Program-made: the position numbers and the translations under genes
Part shown: in pieces, positions 52,535 to 61,473 of the stretch
Layout: the number at the start of each line of letters is the position of its first letter
How positions within the stretch are numbered: position 1 is the first letter of the stretch
NCBI RefSeq assembly: GCF_016735585.2
Contig: NZ_JAERSE020000003.1
Coordinates: 682,001 to 746,000 of the forward strand
Length of the DNA: 64,000 bases
Direction: 5' to 3'
DNA from: Chryseobacterium tagetis
Lineage (GTDB): Bacteria; Bacteroidota; Bacteroidia; Flavobacteriales; Weeksellaceae
The notes under the pieces: generated by a model
What the model was told of the DNA's origin: nothing
The model's database searches: none
What the model saw: only the letters and a program-made list of their open reading frames with translations

Positions 52535-53323
52535 ATGAAAATAGACCTATTATCAAAGAATGCTCTGGTCGGAGCAGGTACACAAGGAATAGGAGCCGGA
52601 ATTGCAATCGAACTTGCTAAATGTGGTGCAAATGTTACTGTTATTTCAAGAAATGAATCAAAGCTCAGGAACTTTGTATCGCTACTTCCTGTTGTTTCCG
52701 ACAGTCAAAAACATCAGTACCTCGTGGCCGATTTTTTGAAATTTAATGAATATAAAATACTGATTCATAATTTTTTTAAGACTAATTCAATAGATATTCT
52801 TGTTAACAATACCAATGGTCCTGAACCTGGTTTAGCCCTGGAAAAAAACGTTGATGACTTTCAGGCAGCTTTTGATTTATTATTTAAGACCGTGTGCGAG
52901 ACAACATCATTAGCTTTACCTTATATGATAAAAAAGAAAAACGGAAGGATTATCAATGTTTCCTCATTATCCGTAAAAGAACCCATCCATAATTTGGTAT
53001 TATCGAATTCAATACGCTCTGCAGTAGCAGCCTGGGCTAAATCTTTATCGAATGAGGTTGCCCAGCATAACATTACCATCAACAATATTTTAACAGGTTA
53101 TTTCGATACCGAAAGGATTCAGAAGTTAATCAGCGTGGAATCGAAGAAAAATAATAAGTCTGTTGAAGAGCTCAAAAAAGCCAGAGAAAATAAAATCCCA
53201 ATGAAAAGATTAGGAAGGCCGGAAGAATACGGACATTTGGTTGCTTTTTTAGCTTCAGAATATGCAGCTTATCTTACGGGAACAAGTATTCCTTTGGATG
53301 GAGGGCTAGCTAATATTTATTAA
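52535..53323 (+). CDS. Atypical SDR-family protein lacking the YxxxK site
   Basis: A 262-residue Rossmann-fold SDR: nucleotide loop VGAGTQGIGAGIAIELAKCG, NTNG at the NNAG position, INVSSLSV for the catalytic Ser, and the closing YLTGTSIPLDGGL. At the catalytic Tyr/Lys position it reads NLVLSNSIRSAVAAWAKSL, so Tyr and Lys are absent. A similar NLVLSN pattern exists in other annotated 3-oxoacyl reductases I know of, so this is a subfamily and not damage. The reaction is uncertain. The ATG at 52535 is used. Confidence 0.88.
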   Translation: MKIDLLSKNALVGAGTQGIGAGIAIELAKCGANVTVISRNESKLRNFVSLLPVVSDSQKHQYLVADFLKFNEYKILIHNFFKTNSIDILVNNTNGPEPGLALEKNVDDFQAAFDLLFKTVCETTSLALPYMIKKKNGRIINVSSLSVKEPIHNLVLSNSIRSAVAAWAKSLSNEVAQHNITINNILTGYFDTERIQKLISVESKKNNKSVEELKKARENKIPMKRLGRPEEYGHLVAFLASEYAAYLTGTSIPLDGGLANIY

Positions 53324-53360
53324 ACAGCAATCTTTTTTAATCAAGGAAACTATTGTATAT

Positions 53361-53386
53361 AAAGCACCGATAAAGGGTGCTTTTTT
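53361..53386 (+). terminator. Terminator of the atypical SDR gene
   Basis: AAAGCACC and GGTGCTTT form the stem, with six T in total after it. Confidence 0.85.
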
Positions 53387-53561
53387 CATTATTACCTCCG
53401 TTTTCGACGGAAAAAAGTCCAAAAAACATTCTTTTTTTTCGGTTTTATTATAAAGTATAAATGACCAACATAATTAGTAATAGTGAGCAAAAATTTACCC
53501 TTATTACCTTCTGATTTTATAATTGGCTTACTTTATGATTATGGTTTTAATAAAATGCTTT

Positions 53562-56453
53562 ATGAAATTTCAAAAAATCATCTTAGGAATATTGAAGTGG
53601 ACAGGTATTTTAATTGCTTCCGTTCTCTTTCTCATGTTTATCATTCCAATTCTTTTTCCGGGAACTATTTCGGAACAGGTAAAAATATTTGCCAATAAAA
53701 ATCTGGCAGGCAAACTCGATTATAAGAAAACGCATCTTACATTTTTCAGGCATTTTCCTTCACTTACAGTTTCTGTCGATGATTTTTTACTTAAAGGCTC
53801 AAAACCTTTTCAAAATGACACTTTATTGGCTGCAAAAGAAGTTGCGGTAGGAATTAATCTTAAAAATCTGATTTTTGATGGAGACGTGAAGATTGATGAA
53901 ATTTATGTGACCGATGCCTATGCGAATGTTTTTGTGAATTCAAAGGGGGAAGCTAATTATAATGTGTATGTTTCCAAAAATTCAAATCAGCCGAAAGATA
54001 CAACGGAAGCAGGCGCATCCATTAAGCTGGATTTGATTAAGTTAAGAAACTGGAATATAAAATATAATGATCATTCTGCACGGGTTTTAGTTGATGCAAA
54101 AGGTCTTAATTATACAGGTAAAGGTGGTTTAAGCGAAGATATTTTTGATCTTACCACAGACCTTGACATTAATAAACTTGATTTTAGCTTAAACAGAATC
54201 TATTATGCAAAACAAAAAACACTACATGCAGATTTGATTACCAGAATTAATACAAATGCACTAACATTCGTATTGCGTAAAAACGAATTGAGAATAAATG
54301 AGTTGCCTTTAAAATTTACTGGCTTTCTAAGTATTCTGAAAGATGGCTACAACCTTGATATTAATGCCGCCTCAGAAAAAACAACGATTCGTGATATGAT
54401 CTCCGTTCTTCCGCCCCAATATTTAAATTGGGCAAAAGACACCAAAATTGAAGGAAATAGTGACTTATTTTTCAGCTTAAAAGGGAGATTTAGTGAACTT
54501 AAAAATCTGAAACCAAGATTAAAAGCAAGATTGTTTGTAAAAGACGGATTTGTTTCGAACGGGAAAGCTCCGGTGCCGATGAACAATTTTAATATGGATT
54601 TAAATGTCGATCTACCGGATTTAAATACAGAACAACTGGGTCTAGACTTGAAAAATCTTAGTTTTGATCTTGGTCCGAATAATAATTTCAAAGCCGTTGT
54701 CAAAACGAAAGGCTTGGATGAAATGCAGATTAATGCCAATGTAAAAGGAGCGGTTAATCTGCAGACTTTAAGCCAGGCTCTTGGTTTAAAAGATATAGAT
54801 GTGAGAGGTTTGATGGATACCAACATTCAGGCAAATGGAATTTTTAGTCTGGATAAAAAACTGTTTCCAAAAACTAAAGGGTATCTCAACCTGAAAAACG
54901 GTTGGCTAAAAACCAAATATTACCCAAATCCCATTCAAAATATCAATATTGTTGCAAATATTACAAATACAGATGGTACTTTCAAAAGTTTAGGGGTGAA
55001 ACTCGATCCGTTTAAGTTTGATTTTGAAGGAAATCCTGTTTTTGTAAATGCTGATCTGCAGAATTTTGAAGATGTCTTGTATAAAGTTCGTGCAAAAGGT
55101 GTTTTGAATGTAGGAAGAATCTATAAAGTTTTTGCTAAAAAAGGATTAGATATAAGCGGTTTGATTATGGCTGACTTATCCCTGAACGGGCGACAAAGCT
55201 ACGCAACAACAGGCCAATACAGCAAACTGGACAACAAAGGAAATTTAATATTGAAAAATATTAAGGCCACTACAGAATACCTTCCAAAATCTTTCTACAT
55301 CAAAGAAGGAAATTTCCAGTTTGAGAACGAAAAAATGAGGTTTAGAAGATTCTTTGCCAATTACGGAAAATCAGATTTTGCTTTGAACGGTTATCTTTTA
55401 AATACCATCAATTATTTTATTGAAAGAAAAGGAACACTGCACGGTAAGTTTAAATTAAAATCAAGATATATTCTGATTGATGAATTTATGGCGTTGAAAG
55501 ACGGAGATAATTCAAAAAAATCAATTGAGGTTGACTATGCGAAAGTTGAAAATCCGAAGAGCAGTGGAGTGGTAATTATTCCTAAAAATTTAGATGTCTC
55601 TTTGGAGACAGATGTGAAAAATGTAGAGTTTAAGGGATTAAAACTGAATAATCTTTCTGGTTTGGCTTCGGTAAATAAAGGCGAAGTTTTTCTTAAGAAT
55701 ACTTCATTTGATATTATAGGAAGCAGAATGAAGATTGATGCCCGTTATCAGGATGAATCTCCTTTGACTGCTAATTATGATATTGCATTAAATGTGCTGG
55801 ATTTTGATGTTCAGAGGGCTTACAATGAAATCGATATGGTGCGTGAAATGGTTACTGCAGCCAAAAATGTTAAGGGAATAGTTTCTTTGGATTATAAATT
55901 AAAAGGAGATTTTGATAAAAACATGAAGCCGATTTATCCGTCTTTGGAAGGGGGAGGAGTGGTCAACCTTCGTGATGTGGAAGTCAAAAATCTGAAAATG
56001 CTTTCAGCAGTCGGGGATAACATTGGAGCTAAAGCGTTCAACGATCCCGATATGAAGGGTGTCAATATTGAAACACACATCAAGAATAATCTTATTCATG
56101 TGGATAAATTTACCTTCAAAGTATCTATTTTAAGACCTACTGTAAGCGGAACAACAAGCTTCAACGGATTATTGGATCTGCGGATAAGAGTAGGGATTTT
56201 TCCGGGTGGGATTATTGGTTTCCCTATTGTTGTTACAGGAACGCACGAAAAACCGCAAGTAAAAATTTTCAGTAAGACAGGCCAGGGAATTATAGATGCT
56301 TTATACAACAGAAAAACCAATAAAGTGATTCGTGAAGAAAGACGTGCCGAGAAAAAAACAAGAAGACAACAGCGAAAAGAAAAGGATGCCCAGGAGCAGA
56401 AGGCAAAAGCTGCAGAGAACACGATAACAAAAGATCTGAAGAATAAAAAATAA
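53562..56453 (+). CDS. AsmA-family envelope protein
   Basis: A 963-residue protein: N-terminal membrane helix (ILKWTGILIASVLFLMFIIP), then a long beta-rich region typical of AsmA/bridge-like lipid-transfer proteins (SLTVSVDDFLLKGSKPF, KLDLIKLRNWNIKYNDHSAR), the AsmA C-terminal block (about 800-920; GGGVVNLRDVEVKNLKMLSA, GIIGFPIVVTGTHEKPQVKI), and a Lys/Arg/Glu-rich tail (REERRAEKKTRRQQRKEKD). The family is implicated in outer-membrane lipid transport. The ATG at 53562 was chosen; upstream Met codons add residues ahead of the helix. Confidence 0.9.
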   Translation: MKFQKIILGILKWTGILIASVLFLMFIIPILFPGTISEQVKIFANKNLAGKLDYKKTHLTFFRHFPSLTVSVDDFLLKGSKPFQNDTLLAAKEVAVGINLKNLIFDGDVKIDEIYVTDAYANVFVNSKGEANYNVYVSKNSNQPKDTTEAGASIKLDLIKLRNWNIKYNDHSARVLVDAKGLNYTGKGGLSEDIFDLTTDLDINKLDFSLNRIYYAKQKTLHADLITRINTNALTFVLRKNELRINELPLKFTGFLSILKDGYNLDINAASEKTTIRDMISVLPPQYLNWAKDTKIEGNSDLFFSLKGRFSELKNLKPRLKARLFVKDGFVSNGKAPVPMNNFNMDLNVDLPDLNTEQLGLDLKNLSFDLGPNNNFKAVVKTKGLDEMQINANVKGAVNLQTLSQALGLKDIDVRGLMDTNIQANGIFSLDKKLFPKTKGYLNLKNGWLKTKYYPNPIQNINIVANITNTDGTFKSLGVKLDPFKFDFEGNPVFVNADLQNFEDVLYKVRAKGVLNVGRIYKVFAKKGLDISGLIMADLSLNGRQSYATTGQYSKLDNKGNLILKNIKATTEYLPKSFYIKEGNFQFENEKMRFRRFFANYGKSDFALNGYLLNTINYFIERKGTLHGKFKLKSRYILIDEFMALKDGDNSKKSIEVDYAKVENPKSSGVVIIPKNLDVSLETDVKNVEFKGLKLNNLSGLASVNKGEVFLKNTSFDIIGSRMKIDARYQDESPLTANYDIALNVLDFDVQRAYNEIDMVREMVTAAKNVKGIVSLDYKLKGDFDKNMKPIYPSLEGGGVVNLRDVEVKNLKMLSAVGDNIGAKAFNDPDMKGVNIETHIKNNLIHVDKFTFKVSILRPTVSGTTSFNGLLDLRIRVGIFPGGIIGFPIVVTGTHEKPQVKIFSKTGQGIIDALYNRKTNKVIREERRAEKKTRRQQRKEKDAQEQKAKAAENTITKDLKNKK

Positions 56454-56590
56454 CATTCCAAGGTCAAGAGAGAGTACAAATTATTCTAGTGGATTTTATT
56501 TCGGCAGTAGCTTATCTCACAGTTGATGACAATGGATAAACAAAAATTAATGTAGAATATTTTCAGGATTTCATCATTAAAATAGAAATT

Positions 56591-56701
56591 GGTAACATTA
56601 AAACGGAAATAAAGTATATCTTTAAGTAAGATGAAATTGTAGAAGCTCATAAGTTGACGGAGAGTAATTCCAGTGGCGGCAAGATAGTTGTAGTTACTTA
56701 A
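56591..56701 (+). pseudogene. C-terminal remnant of a zinc-type (MDR) alcohol/quinone dehydrogenase
   Basis: This frame reads GNIKTEIKYIFK, a TAA stop, then DEIVEAHKLTESNSSGGKIV, VVT and a natural stop. The end matches the C-terminus of medium-chain dehydrogenases/quinone reductases (pattern F-L-DEIVEAHKLMES...GKIV). The TAA at 56627-56629 sits where such proteins have Leu, so it looks like TTA mutated to TAA. Nothing upstream in the 270-base gap restores the rest. It is a decayed gene just before egtD. Confidence 0.6.
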
Positions 56702-56722
56702 AAACCAAACAAAATATAAGCT

Positions 56723-57703
56723 ATGAATATACAGTTACAGCAGGATATTCAGATCAAAAATGATGATTCCCGCAGGTTCCGTTCGGAGGTATGGGAAGGT
56801 CTTTCCGAGGATCCTAAAAAATTATCTTCAAAATATTTTTACGACAAAACAGGTGACCATCTTTTTCAAAAGATTATGGCTATGCCGGAATATTATCTTA
56901 CCAAGTGCGAATTAGATATTTTTCAGAATAAAACAGACGAAATTGTTAAAGCAATTTCCAATATCAATGAATCTTTTGATCTGATTGAATTAGGAGCCGG
57001 AGATGCAATGAAATCGTCTTTTCTTCTTAAAAAATTGGTGGAAAAAGGTGCAGATTTTACCTATATGCCTATCGATATTTCAGGAAATATTCTGTCTGTT
57101 TTGCAGGAAAATATGAATCAAAAAATTCCCGAATTAAAAATTTTTCCTTTGGAAGGTGAATATTTTGATATGCTCGACAAAGCAACTTACATTTCAAAAA
57201 GAAAAAAGATTGTTCTTTTTTTAGGGGGAAACATCGGAAATATGGATATAGAAGAAGCAAGACATTTTTGCGGTGAAGTGAAGAGAAAACTCAATCCCGG
57301 CGATTTATTTCTGTTAGGTTTTGATTTAAAGAAAAATCCCCACACGATTCTTGCTGCTTACAACGATTCTGCAGGACTTACAGCTTCATTCAATCTTAAT
57401 CTTCTCACAAGAATCAATCGTGAATTGCATGCCGATTTTGAGGTGGAGCAGTTTCAGCATTATCAGACTTATGATCCGGTTTCAGGAGCCTGCAGAAGTT
57501 TTCTGGTAAGTCTTTGTGACCAGAAAGTCGAGATAGAAAATCGTTCATTTTATTTCAAAGAAAACGAATTGATCGATATGGAAATCTCACAAAAATTCTC
57601 AGAACAAGATATTAAAAAACTGGCAAAAGATTCAGGGTTTCATATTCTTAATGAGATTAAAGATTCAAAAAACTGGTTTGTAGATTCTATTTGGATGATA
57701 TAA
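56723..57703 (+). CDS. egtD: L-histidine N-alpha-methyltransferase EgtD
   Basis: A 326-residue methyltransferase that converts histidine to hercynine with three S-adenosylmethionine, the first step to ergothioneine. Family signs: KLSSKYFYDKTGDHLFQKIM, MPEYYLTKCELDIFQ, the SAM loop LIELGAGDAMKSS, PIDISGNIL, KIVLFLGGNIGNMD and LLGFDLKKNPHTILAAYND. It is the first gene of the operon with egtB and an ABC transporter. Its promoter should lie in the 56454-56722 gap. EgtE (C-S lyase) is not in the window. Confidence 0.96.
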   Translation: MNIQLQQDIQIKNDDSRRFRSEVWEGLSEDPKKLSSKYFYDKTGDHLFQKIMAMPEYYLTKCELDIFQNKTDEIVKAISNINESFDLIELGAGDAMKSSFLLKKLVEKGADFTYMPIDISGNILSVLQENMNQKIPELKIFPLEGEYFDMLDKATYISKRKKIVLFLGGNIGNMDIEEARHFCGEVKRKLNPGDLFLLGFDLKKNPHTILAAYNDSAGLTASFNLNLLTRINRELHADFEVEQFQHYQTYDPVSGACRSFLVSLCDQKVEIENRSFYFKENELIDMEISQKFSEQDIKKLAKDSGFHILNEIKDSKNWFVDSIWMI

Positions 57704-57718
57704 TTTAAAATGATTTTT

Positions 57719-58909
57719 ATGAAAACAGATTCATTGTTAAAAAATATAAATCCCATAAAAAACTGGGCGGAAAAATATTCAGAAATCAGAAATCATTCCG
57801 TGGAAATCTGCAGACCTCTGGAAATAGAAGATTATGTTGTTCAGCCGATTGTTGACGTAAGTCCACCGAAATGGCATTTGGGTCATACAACCTGGTTTTT
57901 TGAAACCTTTATTTTGCAGCCTCATTTTCCAGGGTACGAAGTTTATGATCCGGAATATAATTTTGTGTTCAACAGTTATTATGAGACCATAGGAGCTCGC
58001 GTAATCCGTACAGACAGAGGAAATCTGAGTCGTCCTTCCGTATCGGATGTTTTTAAGTATCGCGAATATGTTGATGAAAAAATGAATAGATTTCTTCAAA
58101 GCGGATATCTTACAGAATCTTTAGAATCTCTATTGGAATTAGGTTTAAACCACGAACAGCAGCATCAGGAATTATTATTGACGGATATTAAATATATTTT
58201 AGGGCACAATCCTTTATTTCCGCCTTATAAAAAGGAAAGTATTTCTAAAAAAGAAAGCGTTGGAGATTCAGAAATGCTCCGTTTTTCTGAAGGAGTTTAT
58301 GAAATCGGTTTTAAAGGAGAAGGTTTTTGTTTTGATAATGAATTGGGAAGACATAAAGTCTATCTCAATGACTTTCAAATCTCCAGTCAGTTGGTTACTA
58401 ATCAGGAATATTTGGAATTTATAAATGCAGGTGGTTATCAGGATTTCCGCCATTGGCACGCTGAAGGTTGGGACTGGGTAAAAGAAAATGAAGCAAAATC
58501 TCCACTATACTGGCATTTTATCGATGATAAATGGATGCATTACACCTTACATGGCTTGCAGGAAATCGATTGGGAGGAAGCCGTTTGTCACATCAATTTT
58601 TTTGAAGCCTCTGCATTTGCTTCCTGGAAGGGAAAACGTCTGCCAACTGAAGCAGAATGGGAAGTTGCATCGGATTGCTTTGATTGGGGACAACGTTGGG
58701 AATGGACGAATTCTGCTTATCTGCCATATCCCGGATTTAAAAAAGAAGTTGGGGCAGTAGGAGAGTACAACGGGAAATTTATGGTCAATCAAACTGTTTT
58801 GCGGGGTGGTTCAGTAGCAACACCGGTCGGTCACAGCAGAAATACTTATCGTAATTTTTTTCCGACCAATATGCAATGGCAGTTTACAGGAATCAGACTT
58901 GGACAATAA
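57719..58909 (+). CDS. egtB: Ergothioneine biosynthesis protein EgtB
   Basis: A 396-residue non-haem iron sulfoxide synthase. It joins hercynine to cysteine or gamma-glutamylcysteine with oxygen. The N-terminal DinB_2 domain holds the three-His iron site: His56 in KWHLGHTTWFFET and His145/His149 in NHEQQHQEL. The FGE-sulfatase domain (about 180-396) includes LNDFQISSQLVTNQEYLEFI, RLPTEAEWEVAS, WEWTNSAYLPYPGF and the ending NFFPTNMQWQFTGIRLG. It starts 15 bases after egtD. The ATG at 57719 is preferred; one lies three codons earlier. No EgtA or EgtC is adjacent. Confidence 0.95.
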   Translation: MKTDSLLKNINPIKNWAEKYSEIRNHSVEICRPLEIEDYVVQPIVDVSPPKWHLGHTTWFFETFILQPHFPGYEVYDPEYNFVFNSYYETIGARVIRTDRGNLSRPSVSDVFKYREYVDEKMNRFLQSGYLTESLESLLELGLNHEQQHQELLLTDIKYILGHNPLFPPYKKESISKKESVGDSEMLRFSEGVYEIGFKGEGFCFDNELGRHKVYLNDFQISSQLVTNQEYLEFINAGGYQDFRHWHAEGWDWVKENEAKSPLYWHFIDDKWMHYTLHGLQEIDWEEAVCHINFFEASAFASWKGKRLPTEAEWEVASDCFDWGQRWEWTNSAYLPYPGFKKEVGAVGEYNGKFMVNQTVLRGGSVATPVGHSRNTYRNFFPTNMQWQFTGIRLGQ

Positions 58910-58918
58910 TTTCTGCCT

Positions 58919-59839
58919 ATGATTACAGTAGAATCAGTTTCAAAAAGTTTTGACGGAAAAAAAGCAGTTGACCATATTTCCTTTCAGGCTAATGATAAGG
59001 AGATATTGGTTCTTTTGGGACTGAGCGGTTGCGGAAAAACGACAACTTTGAAAATGCTCAACCGACTTATAGAATCAGATTCCGGCAGCATTTTGATTAA
59101 CGGAAAAAATATCCGTGATCAGAAAGTGGAGGATTTGCGAATGAGAATTGGCTTTGTCATGCAGCATTCCGGGTTATTTCCGCATTATACTGTTGAGCAA
59201 AACATTGCTGTTGTTCCCGATTTACTAAAATGGGATAAAAAAAAGACGGCAAAGCGAACTGAAGAATTACTTGATAAACTTCATCTTTCAGAAGATGTTC
59301 TCAAAAGATTTCCAAATGAATTAAGCGGCGGCCAACAACAAAGGGTAGGCATAGCAAGAGCTTTAATTGCTAATTCCGCAATCTTATTGATGGATGAGCC
59401 TTTTGGAGCGCTGGATAATATTACAAAAGCAAATATTCATTCGGAATTTAAATCTTTGGAAGAATTAAAAAATAAAACCATTATTCTGGTTACTCATGAC
59501 GTTCAGGAAGCATTTGAATTAGGTCATAAAATCTGCTTAATGGATAAAGGAAAAATTATTCAGACAGGAACTCCGAAAGAGATGTTATATCGTCCTGCAA
59601 ATGATTTTGTCAAGGATTTTTTTTCTGAAAACCGACTTTTACTGGAATATAAAGTGGCGACTTTAAATGATGTAAAAACCGAGATTAATTTTGCGCATTT
59701 GTATGAAAAATTTCAATTTTCAGAAAACACGAATCTTTGGGATGCTTTACAGAAATTAAGTTCAGATCATTTGTTTTCAAAAGATTATGAAAACCTGATG
59801 AAAGCTTTTAACGAGTATCGAAAATTAGCAATTGTATGA
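58919..59839 (+). CDS. ABC transporter ATP-binding protein, betaine/ergothioneine (EgtV-like) type
   Basis: A 306-residue ATPase of the osmoprotectant (OpuCA/ProV-like) class: Walker A LGLSGCGKTTTLK, Q-loop FVMQHSGLFPHYT, signature LSGGQQQRVGIARAL, Walker B ILLMDEPFGALD and H-loop ILVTHDVQEA. After about residue 240 a short tail without clear CBS domains follows. It lies 9 bases after egtB, and its stop overlaps the next start (ATGA). Given the operon, ergothioneine or hercynine is the likely cargo; betaine cannot be excluded from sequence. Confidence 0.93.
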   Translation: MITVESVSKSFDGKKAVDHISFQANDKEILVLLGLSGCGKTTTLKMLNRLIESDSGSILINGKNIRDQKVEDLRMRIGFVMQHSGLFPHYTVEQNIAVVPDLLKWDKKKTAKRTEELLDKLHLSEDVLKRFPNELSGGQQQRVGIARALIANSAILLMDEPFGALDNITKANIHSEFKSLEELKNKTIILVTHDVQEAFELGHKICLMDKGKIIQTGTPKEMLYRPANDFVKDFFSENRLLLEYKVATLNDVKTEINFAHLYEKFQFSENTNLWDALQKLSSDHLFSKDYENLMKAFNEYRKLAIV

Positions 59840-61404
59840 GCGGACAGAGTTTTTGGCAATTTGTTTTAGAACAGCACGAGAAATTGCTGAGTCAGGTCCT
59901 TCAGCATTTGGGACTTACTTTTTTGTCTCTGTTTTTAGCTATTTTAGTGGGTCTTCCATTAGGAATTTTAATTGCCCGAAGAAGAAAATTATCAAGTCCC
60001 ATTTTAGGAATTGCAGGGATTTTACAAACTATTCCCAGTATTGCTTTACTCGGTTTTATGATTCCGGCTTTTGGAATCGGAGCAACTCCGGCAATCGTTG
60101 CACTGCTGATTTACGCCCTTTTACCTATCGTCCGAAATACGTATACGGGAATTACAGAAGTTAATCCAACTGTTATTGAAGCGGCAAAAGCGATGGGAAT
60201 GAACCCCAAGCAAATGCTTTTCAAGGTCGAGCTTCCGTTGGCAATGCCTGTAATTATTGCAGGAATAAGAACGGCAGCCGTAATTAATGTCGGTGTGGCA
60301 ACTTTAGCGTCGTTTGTTGCAGCAGGAGGTTTAGGTGAATTTATTTTTGGAGGGATTTCATTAAATAATACAAATATGATTTTGGCCGGAGCAATTCCGG
60401 CTGCGTTATTAGCCGTTTTATTGGACCAAATTATTGCGGTTTTGCAGAAATCTGGTTATCAATTATTAAGAAAATTAAAATATATTGTTCCGGTTTTATT
60501 ACTGAGTATTGGAATAATTTATTTGATAACATCTGTTTCTGATACCAATAAACTGAAAGCAGGTTTTACACCTGAATTTATGGGAAGACAGGACGGTGAT
60601 CTGGGACTTCGTTCGGTGTATGGATTGAATGTGCATCCGGTGATTGTAAGCGATGCAATCATGTACAAAGCAGCTTATGAAAAGGAATTGGATTTAATTA
60701 GCGGTTATTCAACAGACGGGAGAATCAAGGCTTTTGATTTGTATGTTCTGGGGGATGATAAGAAGATTTTTCCACCTTATTTTGCTGCTCCGATTATTAA
60801 AACGAAAACACTGGAGAAGTTTCCCGAATTGGAAAAAACATTGAATCTGTTATCAGCAAAATTCAATGATTCAATAATGACCGATTTGAATTATAAATCA
60901 GATTATCTGAATCAGACGCCTGAAAAAATTGCTAAGGATTTTTTAATTAAAATCAATTTATATAAAAATCCACGTAAAGGAAATTCTCAAACGGTAAAGA
61001 TCGGGTCCAAGATTTTTGGCGAACAATATATTCTTACTGAAATCTACAAAATGCTGATTGAAGGTTATACAGATTATAAAGTGGAAACGAAAACTGGATT
61101 AGGCGGAACGAAAATTTGCTTCGATGCTTTAATGAATGATGCCATTGATTTTTATCCTGAATATACAGGAACCGGACTTTTGGTTTTGCTGAAGCCTTCA
61201 CAAAAAAAGATTAAAGAAGTTTCTAAAAGTCCGGAAAAAACTTTTCTTTATGTAAATTCAGAATTTCAAAAACAATATGGAATAGAATGGCTGAAACCGC
61301 TTGGTTTCAATAATTCTTATGCTTTGATGATGCGAAGAAAACAAGCAGAGGAGCTGAAAATCAAAAATATTTCGGATTTGAAAAATTATATGGATTCAAA
61401 ATAA
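59836..61404 (+). CDS. ABC permease fused to a circularly permuted substrate-binding domain (EgtU-like)
   Basis: A 522-residue protein. Residues 1-210 are the permease (GLTFLSLFLAILVGLPLGIL, EAA loop EAAKAMGMNPKQMLFKVELP). A further helix (about 216-235) leads to the binding domain. Normally such domains begin with VKIGSKxFxEQYIL and end after the STDGRIKAFD half. Here the order is reversed: residues 240-373 hold KAGFTPEFMGRQDGD, SGYSTDGRIKAFD and FPPYFAAPIIKT; a linker follows; residues 385-522 hold VKIGSKIFGEQYIL, GLGGTKICFDAL and DFYPEYTGTGLL and end at ISDLKNYMDSK. EgtU-type importers are known to take up ergothioneine. Confidence 0.9.
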   Translation: MSGQSFWQFVLEQHEKLLSQVLQHLGLTFLSLFLAILVGLPLGILIARRRKLSSPILGIAGILQTIPSIALLGFMIPAFGIGATPAIVALLIYALLPIVRNTYTGITEVNPTVIEAAKAMGMNPKQMLFKVELPLAMPVIIAGIRTAAVINVGVATLASFVAAGGLGEFIFGGISLNNTNMILAGAIPAALLAVLLDQIIAVLQKSGYQLLRKLKYIVPVLLLSIGIIYLITSVSDTNKLKAGFTPEFMGRQDGDLGLRSVYGLNVHPVIVSDAIMYKAAYEKELDLISGYSTDGRIKAFDLYVLGDDKKIFPPYFAAPIIKTKTLEKFPELEKTLNLLSAKFNDSIMTDLNYKSDYLNQTPEKIAKDFLIKINLYKNPRKGNSQTVKIGSKIFGEQYILTEIYKMLIEGYTDYKVETKTGLGGTKICFDALMNDAIDFYPEYTGTGLLVLLKPSQKKIKEVSKSPEKTFLYVNSEFQKQYGIEWLKPLGFNNSYALMMRRKQAEELKIKNISDLKNYMDSK

Positions 61405-61473
61405 TGATTGTAAAAATGAAATATAATTTCGATGAAATAAATAAAAATCTATCAGTACCGAAACTTTGATTTC

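Noticed and set aside
54347..54826. 159-codon minus-strand frame inside the AsmA gene
   Set aside because: Lies wholly antisense to a clear AsmA coding region; composition is the reverse shadow of Leu/Lys-rich strands.
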